Shown in pieces: positions 17,791 through 27,570 of a stretch of DNA of 43,508 nucleotides. The notes under the pieces were generated by a model. That model saw nothing but the letters and a program-made list of their open reading frames with translations, had not been told where the DNA came from and made no database searches. Made by a program: the position numbers and the translations under genes. Origin of the DNA: Muribaculaceae bacterium (GTDB lineage: Bacteria; Bacteroidota; Bacteroidia; Bacteroidales; Muribaculaceae); contig JAFLTL010000019.1 in the NCBI GenBank assembly GCA_022510505.1, forward strand, positions 1 through 43,508, given 5' to 3'. Each line of letters opens with the position of its first letter. The stretch's first letter is position 1.

Positions 17791-18579
17791 TTACTTGCTT
17801 CTCTCCTTCAATAGCTTCTGCAGCAATTCGGGTTCGTTGGTGGTGATGAAATCCACATCATGGTCAATGCACCATTTCATATCCGATTCTTTATCTACCG
17901 TCCAAACGTTCACTAACAGTCCAAGGTCATGGCTTTGCTCTATCCATTCGGGATGTTTCTTGAGTGTTTTTAACGAATAGTCTATTCCCTTTCCGCCCTC
18001 GAACTTAATCTGCTCGGGAACATAGTCGCCGTTAAGAAAATAAACGTCGCTTGTCTCTGGAGTCATTGCAATGAAATTCTTGAAGCCATCCTTAGAGAAG
18101 GTGATATAATCGGTTCTTTCGGTAAGACCATATTGCTCTATCGCCTTCAAGATTTGTTTTACCGCTTCTTTTTCCAGCCCTCGGCTATTATGGGTTTTGA
18201 GCTCACACACCAGTCTTATCGGAAGCTCCGATGCGGTCGCCAGGTAAGCGTCGAGAGTCGGGACGGTCTCGCCGTTGCCAAGCTTCTGCGATAGGACAAT
18301 ATCGGATGGCGACGTTTCTATTATGATACCGTTTATGTCGGAATCATGGTTTACAACAAGCACACTGTCCGATGTCATCCAAACATCAAATTCCGATGCG
18401 TAGCAACCTATCGAATCGGCCTTGACTAGCGAACGAATAGAATTTTGTGCAGAACCATCGGCTCGCCAGTAACCGCGATGAGCTATCACTTTCGGCGTGA
18501 CCGCCGATGCTGCGAATGCTGTTGCTGCCAACAGCACGAGACTAAAGTGTTTAAATTTATTCATAGTTATATTTAACAA
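17791..18579 (-). CDS. Exported glycerophosphodiester phosphodiesterase (GDPD family)
   Basis: A 262-aa protein with a signal peptide (KHFSLVLLAATAFAASA). The fold signature is complete at the catalytic residues: H34-R35-G (AHRGYW), E63-x-D65 (SEFDVW), H78 (NHDSD), and E126-x-K128 (CELKTH). The usual PENT motif reads AQNS. The start may be M1 or M6; the second gives a more standard signal peptide. GDPD enzymes of the GlpQ/UgpQ type split glycerophosphodiesters into sn-glycerol-3-phosphate and an alcohol, and some GlpQ proteins degrade polyglycerol-phosphate teichoic acids. Sitting in a SusCD operon opposite glpABC-glpT, it probably releases the G3P that those genes consume. The substrate is inferred. 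Confidence 0.9.
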   Translation of the reverse strand: MLNITMNKFKHFSLVLLAATAFAASAVTPKVIAHRGYWRADGSAQNSIRSLVKADSIGCYASEFDVWMTSDSVLVVNHDSDINGIIIETSPSDIVLSQKLGNGETVPTLDAYLATASELPIRLVCELKTHNSRGLEKEAVKQILKAIEQYGLTERTDYITFSKDGFKNFIAMTPETSDVYFLNGDYVPEQIKFEGGKGIDYSLKTLKKHPEWIEQSHDLGLLVNVWTVDKESDMKWCIDHDVDFITTNEPELLQKLLKERSK

Positions 18580-18580
18580 G

Positions 18581-18604
18581 AAGAGGGTTTTATCAAACCC
18601 TCTT
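18581..18604 (-). other. Intercistronic hairpin between BACON lipoprotein and GDPD genes
   Basis: A perfect 10-bp stem (18581-18590 with 18595-18604, AAGAGGGTTT/AAACCCTCTT) closes a four-base loop in the 38-bp gap. There is no U-run on the minus strand, so it probably marks an mRNA processing or stability boundary between the importer genes and the enzymes, rather than a full terminator. Confidence 0.7.
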
Positions 18605-18617
18605 CATATAATTTTCA

Positions 18618-20129
18618 TTAATTAGCACTCTTTATCTTGACGTTATCGAGGAACCAACGGTTAGCCGTTGTCAAATCAAACTCGTTCTGAGAAATAGTAA
18701 TCGTGGCGTACTTGTCAATTTTATAAGCCGACAAATCAACCTCAGCACGAATCCATTCGAGACGGTGACCATTCTCCCAACCTGCTTCAGGAACGTCAAT
18801 CTTCACGGGTTCTTTACCGTCTTCAGTTACCTCGACAAAGAGAGTTACCGGATCAATCTTGCCGCTTCCTTGACGCATTGGGCACCAATCGAACTGAAGC
18901 ACAACCTTAGTGCCTGCCTCGATATCAATCTTGGGTAGCGTGATTCCAGCATGATTTCCTGTCTTTCCGAACTTGAAGTAGTTGCGGTTTAAGTAAATAC
19001 GCTGGTTGTCATCCTTGTCGTAGAGGAACTTGTAACCCTTGACCTGCTCGGTATAATCAAAGAGGTTAATCGATTGGCCATCAATGGTGGCCGTACAACT
19101 AGCACTTCTGATACCAGGTGAATTGGCATCCAGGTTGTCATCCTCCACCGACCTGCCTGCATTGGCAGCTATCGACCATTCTTCGAGCCATTCGAAGTCA
19201 TCGAAGAAATAGATAACCTCACGCTGTCCCAAATCCACAAACGAATCTACAATAATGTGAACTATAGGAGCTAAAGTACCACAGTAGTAACCGTTGAGAA
19301 CAACATCGTGGGCATTAAGACTCGAAGCGTTGAATGTCGAAGGAGCGTCATCTATGGCAACTCTATAATCCTGACCTTCGATATTAACGTAACCTGCATC
19401 ATAGAAACCCGTGATTGTGATGGCCGTGCGACTTGTTGATCTATATGTGTCAACTTCATCGGTTATATCCTGATATGTTACCACTGGGACAGTTCCGGAA
19501 GTCCTTGAAGTGATGTTGTCCAAGGTAATGTAAGGCATGTTGGCCGAATCGTGCTGGCGTTCCCCTTGAATGGAAACCACATCACCCGCTGTTATGGTTT
19601 CACTCTTAGAATTCATCACCAGAAGATTGTCTTTCCCGTCGGTCGCTATAAAACCTTTTGTTCCGACTGTTGCCACACTAATATTCTTAATTTCAACAAC
19701 TGTTTCATCAGCCATCGAGTAGAGGTCATTGATTGTGTAGGAACCAACATCACGATATTTGTCGCCATCCTGACGAACCGACACCTCACAGATACTTGCC
19801 ATCGAGTTGCCTCGGAATATAACAGTCCCACGGCGCGGATTGTCAAGAGCTCCTTCGCGAAGATTAGGACTTACTGTCAGGGTTACCTCCGTTTGACCGG
19901 CTTGTCCCGTTGCCGGACTCACGCTTATCCATTCGGGAGCTTCTGAGAACCAGTTGGCATCCGAAACAACCGTTATGGTCTGAGACTCGGGTGACAGACC
20001 TTCGTAATTAAGTAGCGATACGCTCGACAACACAGCTTTTGCCGACGTGTCCTTGTCGTCGCTACAGCTCTGCAAGAAGGCCGCCGAGACAAGAGCTACT
20101 GCAATGAAAAAATATTGTTTCAGTTTCAT
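18618..20129 (-). CDS. Surface lipoprotein with BACON domain and C-terminal carbohydrate-binding-like domain
   Basis: A 503-aa lipoprotein: lipobox LQSC with C22, followed by SDDKD, an acidic patch like the Bacteroidetes surface-export signal. Residues about 35-122 are a BACON domain (ANWFSEAPEWISVSPATG ... VRQDG). About 130-300 looks like a DUF5689/OB-fold-type region (YTINDLYSM..., GFIATDGKDNLLV). The C-terminal 200 residues (DDFEWLEEWS ... RWFLDNVKIKSAN) resemble a jelly-roll binding domain. Such proteins take the SusE/SusF place after SusD and hold the polymer at the cell surface. It begins 37 bp after the SusD gene. The ligand is unknown. Confidence 0.85.
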   Translation of the reverse strand: MKLKQYFFIAVALVSAAFLQSCSDDKDTSAKAVLSSVSLLNYEGLSPESQTITVVSDANWFSEAPEWISVSPATGQAGQTEVTLTVSPNLREGALDNPRRGTVIFRGNSMASICEVSVRQDGDKYRDVGSYTINDLYSMADETVVEIKNISVATVGTKGFIATDGKDNLLVMNSKSETITAGDVVSIQGERQHDSANMPYITLDNITSRTSGTVPVVTYQDITDEVDTYRSTSRTAITITGFYDAGYVNIEGQDYRVAIDDAPSTFNASSLNAHDVVLNGYYCGTLAPIVHIIVDSFVDLGQREVIYFFDDFEWLEEWSIAANAGRSVEDDNLDANSPGIRSASCTATIDGQSINLFDYTEQVKGYKFLYDKDDNQRIYLNRNYFKFGKTGNHAGITLPKIDIEAGTKVVLQFDWCPMRQGSGKIDPVTLFVEVTEDGKEPVKIDVPEAGWENGHRLEWIRAEVDLSAYKIDKYATITISQNEFDLTTANRWFLDNVKIKSAN

Positions 20130-20166
20130 GATAGTCTGTTATTGTTTATAAGTTATTTTCGAGACT

Positions 20167-21972
20167 TTACCAACCGGGGTTCTGGGTCAGAGGCGGATCT
20201 GACGGATTGAAACTCTTGGCTAAGTTTATGTCGTAAAGAGGTATCGGATACAGATAATCGCGTCCCTCGTTGAAATCATATTTAGGCATACCTTCGTGGT
20301 AGTTGATATAACCCCGATTGCCATCGGTAAGTTTAACACCGTCGTCAGTGCCTATTTCATAAACCTGCACGTCATCCGACACAGTAGGTTTGCTCGTTCC
20401 GTTGGCATAGAGAACTATGTCAGTTTTACCGTCACCGTCAAGGTCGTATTCTCCCGCACCCGGGAAATACATTCCCGTGATTTCCTGATCGAAACAGTAA
20501 CCGGCTTTCCAGCGACGAATGTCAGCCCACCGAAAACCTTCCTGAGCAAGTTCAACACCTCGTTCGCGACGAATCTCGAGAATTACACCCTTGTTTGAGC
20601 CTTCTACATTGGGATAACCCGTTTCTGCACTCGAGAGATAACGGTCGGGAGATGCATTGGCTGTTACCATGTTGAGGTGAGGCATTCCAACGCGGTCGCG
20701 AATCTTGTTCACAGTCATGTCAAGGTCACTTTGGGTGAGTGTCCCAAGTTCGGCCTTTGCCTCGGCATAGTTCAACATAGTTTCTGCTATGCGGAAGATT
20801 GGCACGTCGTTGGTGCAGTAGTCGTTTCGCGAAACACCATCCGGGACAAATTTGATAGGGTTATAGCCGGTTGTCGACTCCGAAGGATTGGGAAGATACA
20901 ATTTGCCATTATGGGTGTAACCAGCTGAACGAATCGATTGTGACAAACGCGGGTCACGGTTCTTCATTTCGTCGACAAAAGTCATTTCCTGCCAACCCGG
21001 ATGGTCGGTGAAGGCTGTTCCGTCAGTCATCAGATAAGTATTGACAAACTTGCGAGTGTACCCAGGCATACCGCGAGCCGGAGCAAACGAGAAACCGTAG
21101 GCGTCATGGAACTGACTTGTAGCAATGTCGTAGCTAATGGCAAGGATATATTCATCTGAATTCGCTACTTCGGCGCGGAACATATTCCTGTAGTCCATCT
21201 TTGGGTCTCCGGTAGTATAAATCTTATAAGGACCTTCATTGATCAGTTTGTAGGATGCATCGGCTGCCTGCTCAAGATAATATTGCCAGTCATGGCCGCC
21301 TAAACTGATCCCATGATACTTTCGGAAGGTTCCTTCAAAAAGACAGAAACGAGATTTTAGCGCTAGTGCTGTCCACTTGGTAGCGCGGAAAGGAACATTT
21401 TCCTGCGCCTTATGGTCGGGCATGTTTTCGATCGCATAATCGATATCTTCCAACATTTTCTGCATCACATATTCTCGCGAATCGCGAGGACGATACAGAA
21501 GGTCGATGTCTGACGATCCGATTTCGGTATCATACCACGGCACATCGCCGAAACGTTTGACCTTCTCAAAATAGAAGTAGGCACGGAACATTCGCGACAA
21601 CGCTGTATACTCCACTACGGCCGCCTTGTCGGGACAACGATCAACGCGAGCCAGCAACGAATTGATGCGGCGAAGGTCGGTCCATGACCACCCTCCTCCC
21701 TCGTCGGGGACTGTACGGAATGTGCCACCTCGTAATTCGTTGGATAGGGTCTTTTGAACCAAATGGTCGTTCTGCTCGTCGTAGTATACTTTCGTTGGTA
21801 TATTGTTGTAATAAGGATTGGTGAATAACTTCAGGTCTTCCACTGTTGTGAAATAGTCAGCTTCCGTTACCTTATCTTTTGGCGTCAGATCAAGAGCATC
21901 GTTACAACCCGACAGGCTCATTCCAAAAAGGACCGACGATATAACGTATATATATTTTTTCATGCTGTTCAT
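20167..21972 (-). CDS. susD: SusD/RagB-family outer-membrane lipoprotein
   Basis: A 601-aa protein with lipobox LSGC (C23) and the DALDLTPKD start of mature SusD proteins. N-terminal SusD-like TPR helices (SRMFRAYFYFEKVKRFGDVPWYD) and the C-terminal SusD/RagB domain (NYAEAKAELG, EIRRERGVELAQEGFRWADIRRW, ending DYLYPIPLYDINLAKSFNPSDPPLTQNPGW) are all clear. The start may be M1 or M4. SusD caps the SusC barrel and binds the ligand at the cell surface. It follows SusC by 11 bp, the normal order. Its ligand cannot be read from sequence; neighbours point to a phosphate-containing glycan. Confidence 0.96.
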   Translation of the reverse strand: MNSMKKYIYVISSVLFGMSLSGCNDALDLTPKDKVTEADYFTTVEDLKLFTNPYYNNIPTKVYYDEQNDHLVQKTLSNELRGGTFRTVPDEGGGWSWTDLRRINSLLARVDRCPDKAAVVEYTALSRMFRAYFYFEKVKRFGDVPWYDTEIGSSDIDLLYRPRDSREYVMQKMLEDIDYAIENMPDHKAQENVPFRATKWTALALKSRFCLFEGTFRKYHGISLGGHDWQYYLEQAADASYKLINEGPYKIYTTGDPKMDYRNMFRAEVANSDEYILAISYDIATSQFHDAYGFSFAPARGMPGYTRKFVNTYLMTDGTAFTDHPGWQEMTFVDEMKNRDPRLSQSIRSAGYTHNGKLYLPNPSESTTGYNPIKFVPDGVSRNDYCTNDVPIFRIAETMLNYAEAKAELGTLTQSDLDMTVNKIRDRVGMPHLNMVTANASPDRYLSSAETGYPNVEGSNKGVILEIRRERGVELAQEGFRWADIRRWKAGYCFDQEITGMYFPGAGEYDLDGDGKTDIVLYANGTSKPTVSDDVQVYEIGTDDGVKLTDGNRGYINYHEGMPKYDFNEGRDYLYPIPLYDINLAKSFNPSDPPLTQNPGW

Positions 21973-21983
21973 TGTTAAATTTG

Positions 21984-24900
21984 TTAGAATGTCACGTCAA
22001 GACCAAACATGAATGTCTTCGACCAGGGGTAGAATCCACCGTCGTAGTTTTCGTTGGAACGGCTCAGAGCTCCTTCCGGATCGATATATTTGTTCTTGAT
22101 GGACGACCAGTAAGTGAGGTTCTCACCCGAGAAGTATACACGAACCTGTTCCATGCCGGCTTTTCGTGTCCACTTGTTGGGAAGTGTGTAACCAAATGTC
22201 AAACTCTTCAAGCGCAAATATCTTGCATTTTGCAGGTAACGGTCGTTAACTCGGCGAAGGTAACCTCCTGAAGCCATGTTCGAACGAGGACGAGGCATGT
22301 ATGCGTCGGGGTTCTCTTCCGACCAAACATCATCGAGGAAGTCCTCTCTGATGAATGAATTGTATACATATCCGTAGGTTCCCCAGAACGGCATTGACCA
22401 TTGACCCGGATACCAGTGATGGTTACCCGTCCCTTGGAAGAAGATATTGAAGTCAAATCCGAAGTAATTGAACCCACCGGTGATTCCGTATTGAAGACGA
22501 GGAAGGGAATTACCTATAATCTTCTGATCTCCCGGATCGATTGCCGAATTGCTCCCGATACCAATGTGACCGTCACCGTTGCGGTCTACGAACTTAACGT
22601 CACCGGCTCGCCAACCGCCTGTCAGGTTACCCATGAAGTTGGAGTCAAATGTGTGGGAGGCACCATAGGCTGCTGCCTCTTCGTCGGTCTTGTACAAACC
22701 GTCGGTTTCAAAACCCCAGATTTCTCCAAGCTTCATACCAACGTAGTATTTTTTATCGAATAGTTTGTCGGGATTGTCGAATTTTGTTATTTCGCTGTCA
22801 TATTGACTGATGTTAAAACCAACGTTGTAACTGAAAAGATGACTGAATAGTTGGAAATTGTCGTTCCAGTTAACTGCTACTTCATAACCCTTGGTTCTCA
22901 AGTTAGCGGTGTTCATCTGAGGTACGCTTGCTCCGTAAACCGACGGCAATGCGATTCCATCGGTCAACATGTCTCGAGTATCACGTATATAGAAATCTGC
23001 TGTTAGTGTCAAACGATTTCCAAGCATGCCATAGTCGACACCAAGGTTCCACTGGCTGGCTTTTTCCCAAGTGAGGTCCGATGCAACAGGCGCACCAAGA
23101 GAACTGTATTTGCCAAGTTTCCCGTCACCGAACGAGAAGCTGCCGAAGTCGTAGATGCTAACGGAGCGTATGTAACTGTAGTAATTCGATACATTCTGGT
23201 TACCCAGACTACCGTATGAGAGTCGAAGCTTGAGGTTCTGAATCTTTTCGCTAATGGGCTCAAAGAATTTTTCTTCCGAAATACGCCAGCCAACCGATGC
23301 CGAGGGGAAGAAACCCCATCGACTGCTGCGCTGGAAACGTGACGACCCGTCATAACGGCTGCTGAATTCGAATAGATAGCGACCCGCATAATCATAGTTG
23401 ACACGGGCGAATATTCCCTGCAAATGATATTGTAACTGACCACCTCCAAAGTTGCCATCCGATGCCGGCGTGGTAGCAAGATTCAGGTCGTCGAGAGTCG
23501 ATGACGCAAGATTTCCTCCCGCTACTGAAACAATTTTACGCTTCCATTGTTCGTCATTGAAACCTAATGTCACTTTAAGGTTGTGCTTGTCAGCAAAAGT
23601 GTCGGCATAGGTACCGTAGATATTGTAGGCATAATAATTGCGGGTGCTGATGTATTCGTCCAAACGGTCTTCACCGGCACCTGTAGTGTAGTATTGCATG
23701 TCTGCTCCCGGACGAACCCTGTATTCGAAGTTTTGAGAGCGGCTCGTGTTACGTGTCTGGTAAAAGCGATAAGTAAAGTCACCAACTATGGTTAGTTGCT
23801 CAATGGGATTGATTGTCAAACGACTGGTGTTGGAGAAGTCGGTTGCTCTGTCCATGTTGCGGTGAGTTCCCGTGGACAAAATAATGTGACGGCCATTACC
23901 AACATTATAGCCGGTGTAGTCAGTGGCATATACCCACGAACCGTCGGGGTTTTGGGTAGGGAAACATGCTAAAGCATGACGCGCCATGTAGGCTATGCTG
24001 TTTTCAACATCACCGTCTCCCTGATAGCTATATTGAGAGCCGAAGAAAGAGGTGTTGTTGGAGAATAGTATCCACTTGTTGACCTGGAAATCAATCTTTG
24101 ACCGTAGATTGAACTTCTTATAGATGTCAGGGTTCTGTTTTAATATGCCTTTCTGCCAATCAAGACCTCCCGACACATAATATTTTATGCTCTTCGTACC
24201 CCCGGAAAGAGAAATATTGTGCTGAGTAACCGGCCGACGTTTTGCAAAATGCATGTCCCACCAGTCATAGTTTCCATAGTAGACCCACTGGTTGCGACCT
24301 CCGCGCACTTCTTCAACTACCCAGGGACGATCAGGATTTTCTGTCTTGTCGTTTACGCGAGCAAGGAGCTCCATCATGTCATGGTCTGTGTAATTGATGT
24401 AGTTGGTTCCTTGAGTCGCCGAGTAGAACTTGTTGACGATGTAAACTGACCAGTAACCGGTGTTGATATAGTCGGTCGAAGTTGTCGGTTCTTCCCAACC
24501 AACACGGCCGCTGTAACGTACTGTTGCTTTTCCTTCCTTTTCAGCACCGCTTTTTGTTGTAACCAAAATAACACCGAAAGCAGCACGTGCACCGTAGATT
24601 GCTGCCGCCGAGGCATCCTTAATAACCGATACCTGTTGAACATCGTTTGGGTTTACGCGGGTGAGGTCACCTTCTACTCCATCTACCAACACCAAAGGAT
24701 CCGTGCTGTTAATTGATGTCGTACCACGAATGTTGATTGTCGGCGATGAACCGGGAGCACCCGATGAAGTTCCGATATTAAGACCCGGCACCTGACCTTG
24801 CAACATGTTGGTCAAAGAATGTGACACGCGGTTTTCAAGCTCTTTGCTCCCTACCGCCGTTACAGCTCCTGTCAAGTTTACCTTCTTCTGTACGCCATAA

Positions 24901-25232
24901 CCCACAACAACTGTTTCTTCAAGAGTAAAGGCGTCTTCGGCTAGTTCTACTTTGACGAACGATTCGCTAGCTGAAACATGGATCTTCCTTGTCTCATAGC
25001 CGATGAAGGATACAACGAGGATAATATTCTCGTCGGGAACTTTAAGAGAGAAATTGCCATCAATATCGGCCATTGTGCCGGTACTGGTGTTCTCAACCAC
25101 TATACTTGCCCCGATCAATGGCTCGCCATTCTGGTCGGTGACAGTCCCTGTCAGTGTTCGCGTTGCCCCCCACGATGTAAGAGTGGCAATCACTAACACA
25201 ACAAGGAAAACAACTCTTTTTAGATTTTCCAT
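21984..25232 (-). CDS. susC: SusC/RagA-family TonB-dependent outer-membrane transporter
   Basis: A 1082-aa protein with a signal peptide (VVFLVVLVIATLTSWG), a carboxypeptidase-regulatory-like domain at about 25-105 (LTGTVTDQNGEPLIGASIVV), the TonB-linked plug (TVVVGYGVQKKVNLTGAV, then INIRGTTSINSTDPLVLVDGV), and a beta barrel ending in aromatic MFGLDVTF. It imports oligomers produced at the surface, driven by TonB. It is preceded on the same strand by the phosphoesterase gene after an 87-bp gap without a strong promoter, so that gene is probably in the same operon. No hybrid two-component or anti-sigma regulator accompanies it, which is unusual for such loci. Confidence 0.97.
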   Translation of the reverse strand: MENLKRVVFLVVLVIATLTSWGATRTLTGTVTDQNGEPLIGASIVVENTSTGTMADIDGNFSLKVPDENIILVVSFIGYETRKIHVSASESFVKVELAEDAFTLEETVVVGYGVQKKVNLTGAVTAVGSKELENRVSHSLTNMLQGQVPGLNIGTSSGAPGSSPTINIRGTTSINSTDPLVLVDGVEGDLTRVNPNDVQQVSVIKDASAAAIYGARAAFGVILVTTKSGAEKEGKATVRYSGRVGWEEPTTSTDYINTGYWSVYIVNKFYSATQGTNYINYTDHDMMELLARVNDKTENPDRPWVVEEVRGGRNQWVYYGNYDWWDMHFAKRRPVTQHNISLSGGTKSIKYYVSGGLDWQKGILKQNPDIYKKFNLRSKIDFQVNKWILFSNNTSFFGSQYSYQGDGDVENSIAYMARHALACFPTQNPDGSWVYATDYTGYNVGNGRHIILSTGTHRNMDRATDFSNTSRLTINPIEQLTIVGDFTYRFYQTRNTSRSQNFEYRVRPGADMQYYTTGAGEDRLDEYISTRNYYAYNIYGTYADTFADKHNLKVTLGFNDEQWKRKIVSVAGGNLASSTLDDLNLATTPASDGNFGGGQLQYHLQGIFARVNYDYAGRYLFEFSSRYDGSSRFQRSSRWGFFPSASVGWRISEEKFFEPISEKIQNLKLRLSYGSLGNQNVSNYYSYIRSVSIYDFGSFSFGDGKLGKYSSLGAPVASDLTWEKASQWNLGVDYGMLGNRLTLTADFYIRDTRDMLTDGIALPSVYGASVPQMNTANLRTKGYEVAVNWNDNFQLFSHLFSYNVGFNISQYDSEITKFDNPDKLFDKKYYVGMKLGEIWGFETDGLYKTDEEAAAYGASHTFDSNFMGNLTGGWRAGDVKFVDRNGDGHIGIGSNSAIDPGDQKIIGNSLPRLQYGITGGFNYFGFDFNIFFQGTGNHHWYPGQWSMPFWGTYGYVYNSFIREDFLDDVWSEENPDAYMPRPRSNMASGGYLRRVNDRYLQNARYLRLKSLTFGYTLPNKWTRKAGMEQVRVYFSGENLTYWSSIKNKYIDPEGALSRSNENYDGGFYPWSKTFMFGLDVTF

Positions 25233-25319
25233 GAATATTGATTTGATTGGTAATGTCTTATTTTGTCAATGAAGAGTATCGATTTTTTAATAATTTCAAT
25301 GCTCTAAACTGTGGTAATG

Positions 25320-27284
25320 TTAATATTCGATTGCATAGACTTCAGTACTGAAGGGCTTGGGACGTTCCATGGTTTCTGTCCATGTGTGACCGAATTCGTC
25401 ACTGACGCTTATAACAAGGTCTGTCGTTGCATCCGGAGCCGTGGCCTTGAAGAAGTGATACTGAATCTCTGTGACGAAGTTTGGAATCGAACTCACGTCG
25501 TTGTTGAAACGCTTCTTTGACATCGCTTCAACATGAAGCGGGTCGTAGGTATCTACCGCTTCGACATCAAGAACCTTCCCGTCGGCCGTCGTTACATTAA
25601 TGGTCCAATTGGGATTGTAATTCCATATGTTAAGCAGAATCTCATTACGTTGAACCCCGTCAAACTCGTCGCAGTATTTTCTCCAGGCGTTCTGAACCGT
25701 GGTGTTCTTTAAGTTCGGAACATCACTCATGGAGAAGGATACATTATTGAGGTCGTAGCAACGGAACTGATGGGTCTCATCCATGCCAACCGACTTGTAA
25801 ACATATTGTGGTGTTGTCCCAGAGAATGTCCAGGCAGAATAGCCCGAGGGAGTTCCATCTGTGCTAACTAAGCAGCCAGGCGTCAAATAACCGCTCCACC
25901 ACCAGTCCGAGCATACGGCGCCCACATTATGTTCATAAAAGTTCTGCCCCTCGGTTACATTCATCGAGGGAAGAACATTATAGTTCTTGTGGGTATGGCC
26001 CGTTACGAAATGAACCGTATATCCTGTCAAGACGTTGGCGAGCTCGTCGCTATTCCTGAGATTCAGACTGAATTCATCAAGTCCGCGCGAACCGTACATC
26101 GGGGCATGCATCACAACTACTACTGGTGTGGATTTGTCAACGTATTGCAAATCCTTTGACAACCATTCCAACTGAGGAACGAAAAGGTTGCGGAAGTAGT
26201 TGCGGGATGTGGTACCGTCATATTCTGAACAATCTATATTGTCAAGCACTACATAGTGCACCTTACCTATGTTGAAACTATAATAAATGGGAGCAATCGT
26301 CGTGTTGAAAGGCATCTTTGCCGCTACGTTGGTATAGGTCTTGAAATCGTTGTCATGATTACCTATGGTCTGATAGATTATCATGTTGTCGATATCCTTG
26401 TTGATTTCGTTCACATAGTTGGAGAGATTGAACTTGTTGTCATACCAATAGAGATCCCACGTCATGTCTCCTAAGGTGATACCATAGACAGGCAGCGAAC
26501 CGTTGGCCAACCGATAGGCATTAATGTCCTCTGTGACCTTTTTGAATTGGTTTAGATCATTCGTACGGGCTGCAAGGTGCATGTCACCAAGAAAAAGCAC
26601 CTTATAATTATCCTGGTTGACTTTCTTAAGTTTAAAGCTGGCCGATTCTACTACGGAATCATCGGCTTTCAAACTCACATAAACTCTTGGAAAAACTCCT
26701 TCTGATTCTGGTTCGTAACCCCCTGGTACCGAAATGAACACATAACCCGCCTCTTTTTTGGAAGGAAGTTGATAGATACCTTCAGCGTTGGTTACCGTCA
26801 CTTCTACACCGTCACTGACCACAACACCGGCTACAGGGATGTCCTCGCACTCAACAGTGCCGTAAACCGTTGTACCCTGTTGCAATTCTATCTGTTTACT
26901 AACGATATTGATGACCATGCTGCCGAGGCTTATGCGACGATCGCCACGACGCAGATAAACTTTGTAGGTCCCGCTTTGGAAATTCGATGGCAAATTGAAT
27001 GAGAAAGATGTGGCACCTATATTGGTCACAGGACATTGTGTCAAGATTCCTGTAGAGGATTCAAGCAATACGATATCGGATGATTGAATTGTACCCTTTG
27101 TGACACCTAAAGTGCAATCCTCTCCTTTCACCACATCAATTGTGGGAGGAATAGAAACCACAATTTCATCGGTTGGCGCCGATGGTATTTCAGGAGATGA
27201 CTTGCTGTCGCCACATGATATCAATTGGAACGGTACTGCCAAAAGTAATGTAGTAAATAGAAAGAATTTTAATGTTTTATTCAT
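25320..27284 (-). CDS. Lipoprotein calcineurin-like metallophosphoesterase
   Basis: A 654-aa lipoprotein with lipobox LISC (C24). About 40-130 is an IPT/Ig-like domain and about 135-220 a regulatory-like N-terminal metallophosphatase domain. The catalytic dimetal core follows: D234/H236 (GDMH), D273 (GDMTWD), N309-H310-D311 (GNHD), H393 (MHAP), H430 and H432 (GHTH). About 480-654 is the C-terminal domain commonly joined to this subfamily. All metal ligands are present, so it should be active on a phosphomonoester or phosphodiester. As first gene of the SusCD operon, ahead of a GDPD enzyme, it probably opens the polymer backbone at the surface or removes a phosphate substituent (inference). 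Confidence 0.9.
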   Translation of the reverse strand: MNKTLKFFLFTTLLLAVPFQLISCGDSKSSPEIPSAPTDEIVVSIPPTIDVVKGEDCTLGVTKGTIQSSDIVLLESSTGILTQCPVTNIGATSFSFNLPSNFQSGTYKVYLRRGDRRISLGSMVINIVSKQIELQQGTTVYGTVECEDIPVAGVVVSDGVEVTVTNAEGIYQLPSKKEAGYVFISVPGGYEPESEGVFPRVYVSLKADDSVVESASFKLKKVNQDNYKVLFLGDMHLAARTNDLNQFKKVTEDINAYRLANGSLPVYGITLGDMTWDLYWYDNKFNLSNYVNEINKDIDNMIIYQTIGNHDNDFKTYTNVAAKMPFNTTIAPIYYSFNIGKVHYVVLDNIDCSEYDGTTSRNYFRNLFVPQLEWLSKDLQYVDKSTPVVVVMHAPMYGSRGLDEFSLNLRNSDELANVLTGYTVHFVTGHTHKNYNVLPSMNVTEGQNFYEHNVGAVCSDWWWSGYLTPGCLVSTDGTPSGYSAWTFSGTTPQYVYKSVGMDETHQFRCYDLNNVSFSMSDVPNLKNTTVQNAWRKYCDEFDGVQRNEILLNIWNYNPNWTINVTTADGKVLDVEAVDTYDPLHVEAMSKKRFNNDVSSIPNFVTEIQYHFFKATAPDATTDLVISVSDEFGHTWTETMERPKPFSTEVYAIEY

Positions 27285-27331
27285 AATATATATTGTCCCT
27301 GAATCTTTTAAGTTTCAATAATGTTAATTCG

Positions 27332-27378
27332 CTTCCCCCCTTCAAATCGCTCTATAGAGCGATAATGAAGAGTGGAAG
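27332..27378 (-). promoter_or_regulatory. Long 5'-leader hairpin ahead of the phosphoesterase-SusCD operon
   Basis: A perfect 18-bp palindrome (27346-27363, ATCGCTCTATAGAGCGAT) is extended by CTTCA/TGAAG and CTTCC/GGAAG arms with small internal loops. It lies downstream of the predicted start site and about 50 nt before the start codon. No U-tract follows. It could be a protein- or RNA-binding leader element, or a DNA operator because the core is a palindrome. Confidence 0.65.
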
Positions 27379-27427
27379 ATTCAAACAGTATAAATCACTC
27401 CGAAAGCTTACTAATTTCATTTCGGAA

Positions 27428-27459
27428 CAAAAATATATAATTTTTATTAAAATACAAAT
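27428..27459 (-). promoter_or_regulatory. Promoter of the phosphoesterase-SusCD operon
   Basis: Read on the minus strand, ATTTG (27459-27455) and TATTTTTG (27435-27428) are spaced by 19 bp, matching the Bacteroidetes -33/-7 arrangement. Transcription would start near 27421, giving a leader of about 137 nt that contains the long hairpin. The motif TTTCGGAA occurs on both sides of the promoter (near 27418 and 27499) and may be part of an operator. Confidence 0.6.
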
Positions 27460-27570
27460 TTAAACGTTAATTTTTTCTTTTATATCATCATAATAACGTT
27501 TCGGAATGAAACTGAAACAAAAAAACGCCATGATAAATGCAAATATTCATCATTGTTAGAAAAATGAGGA

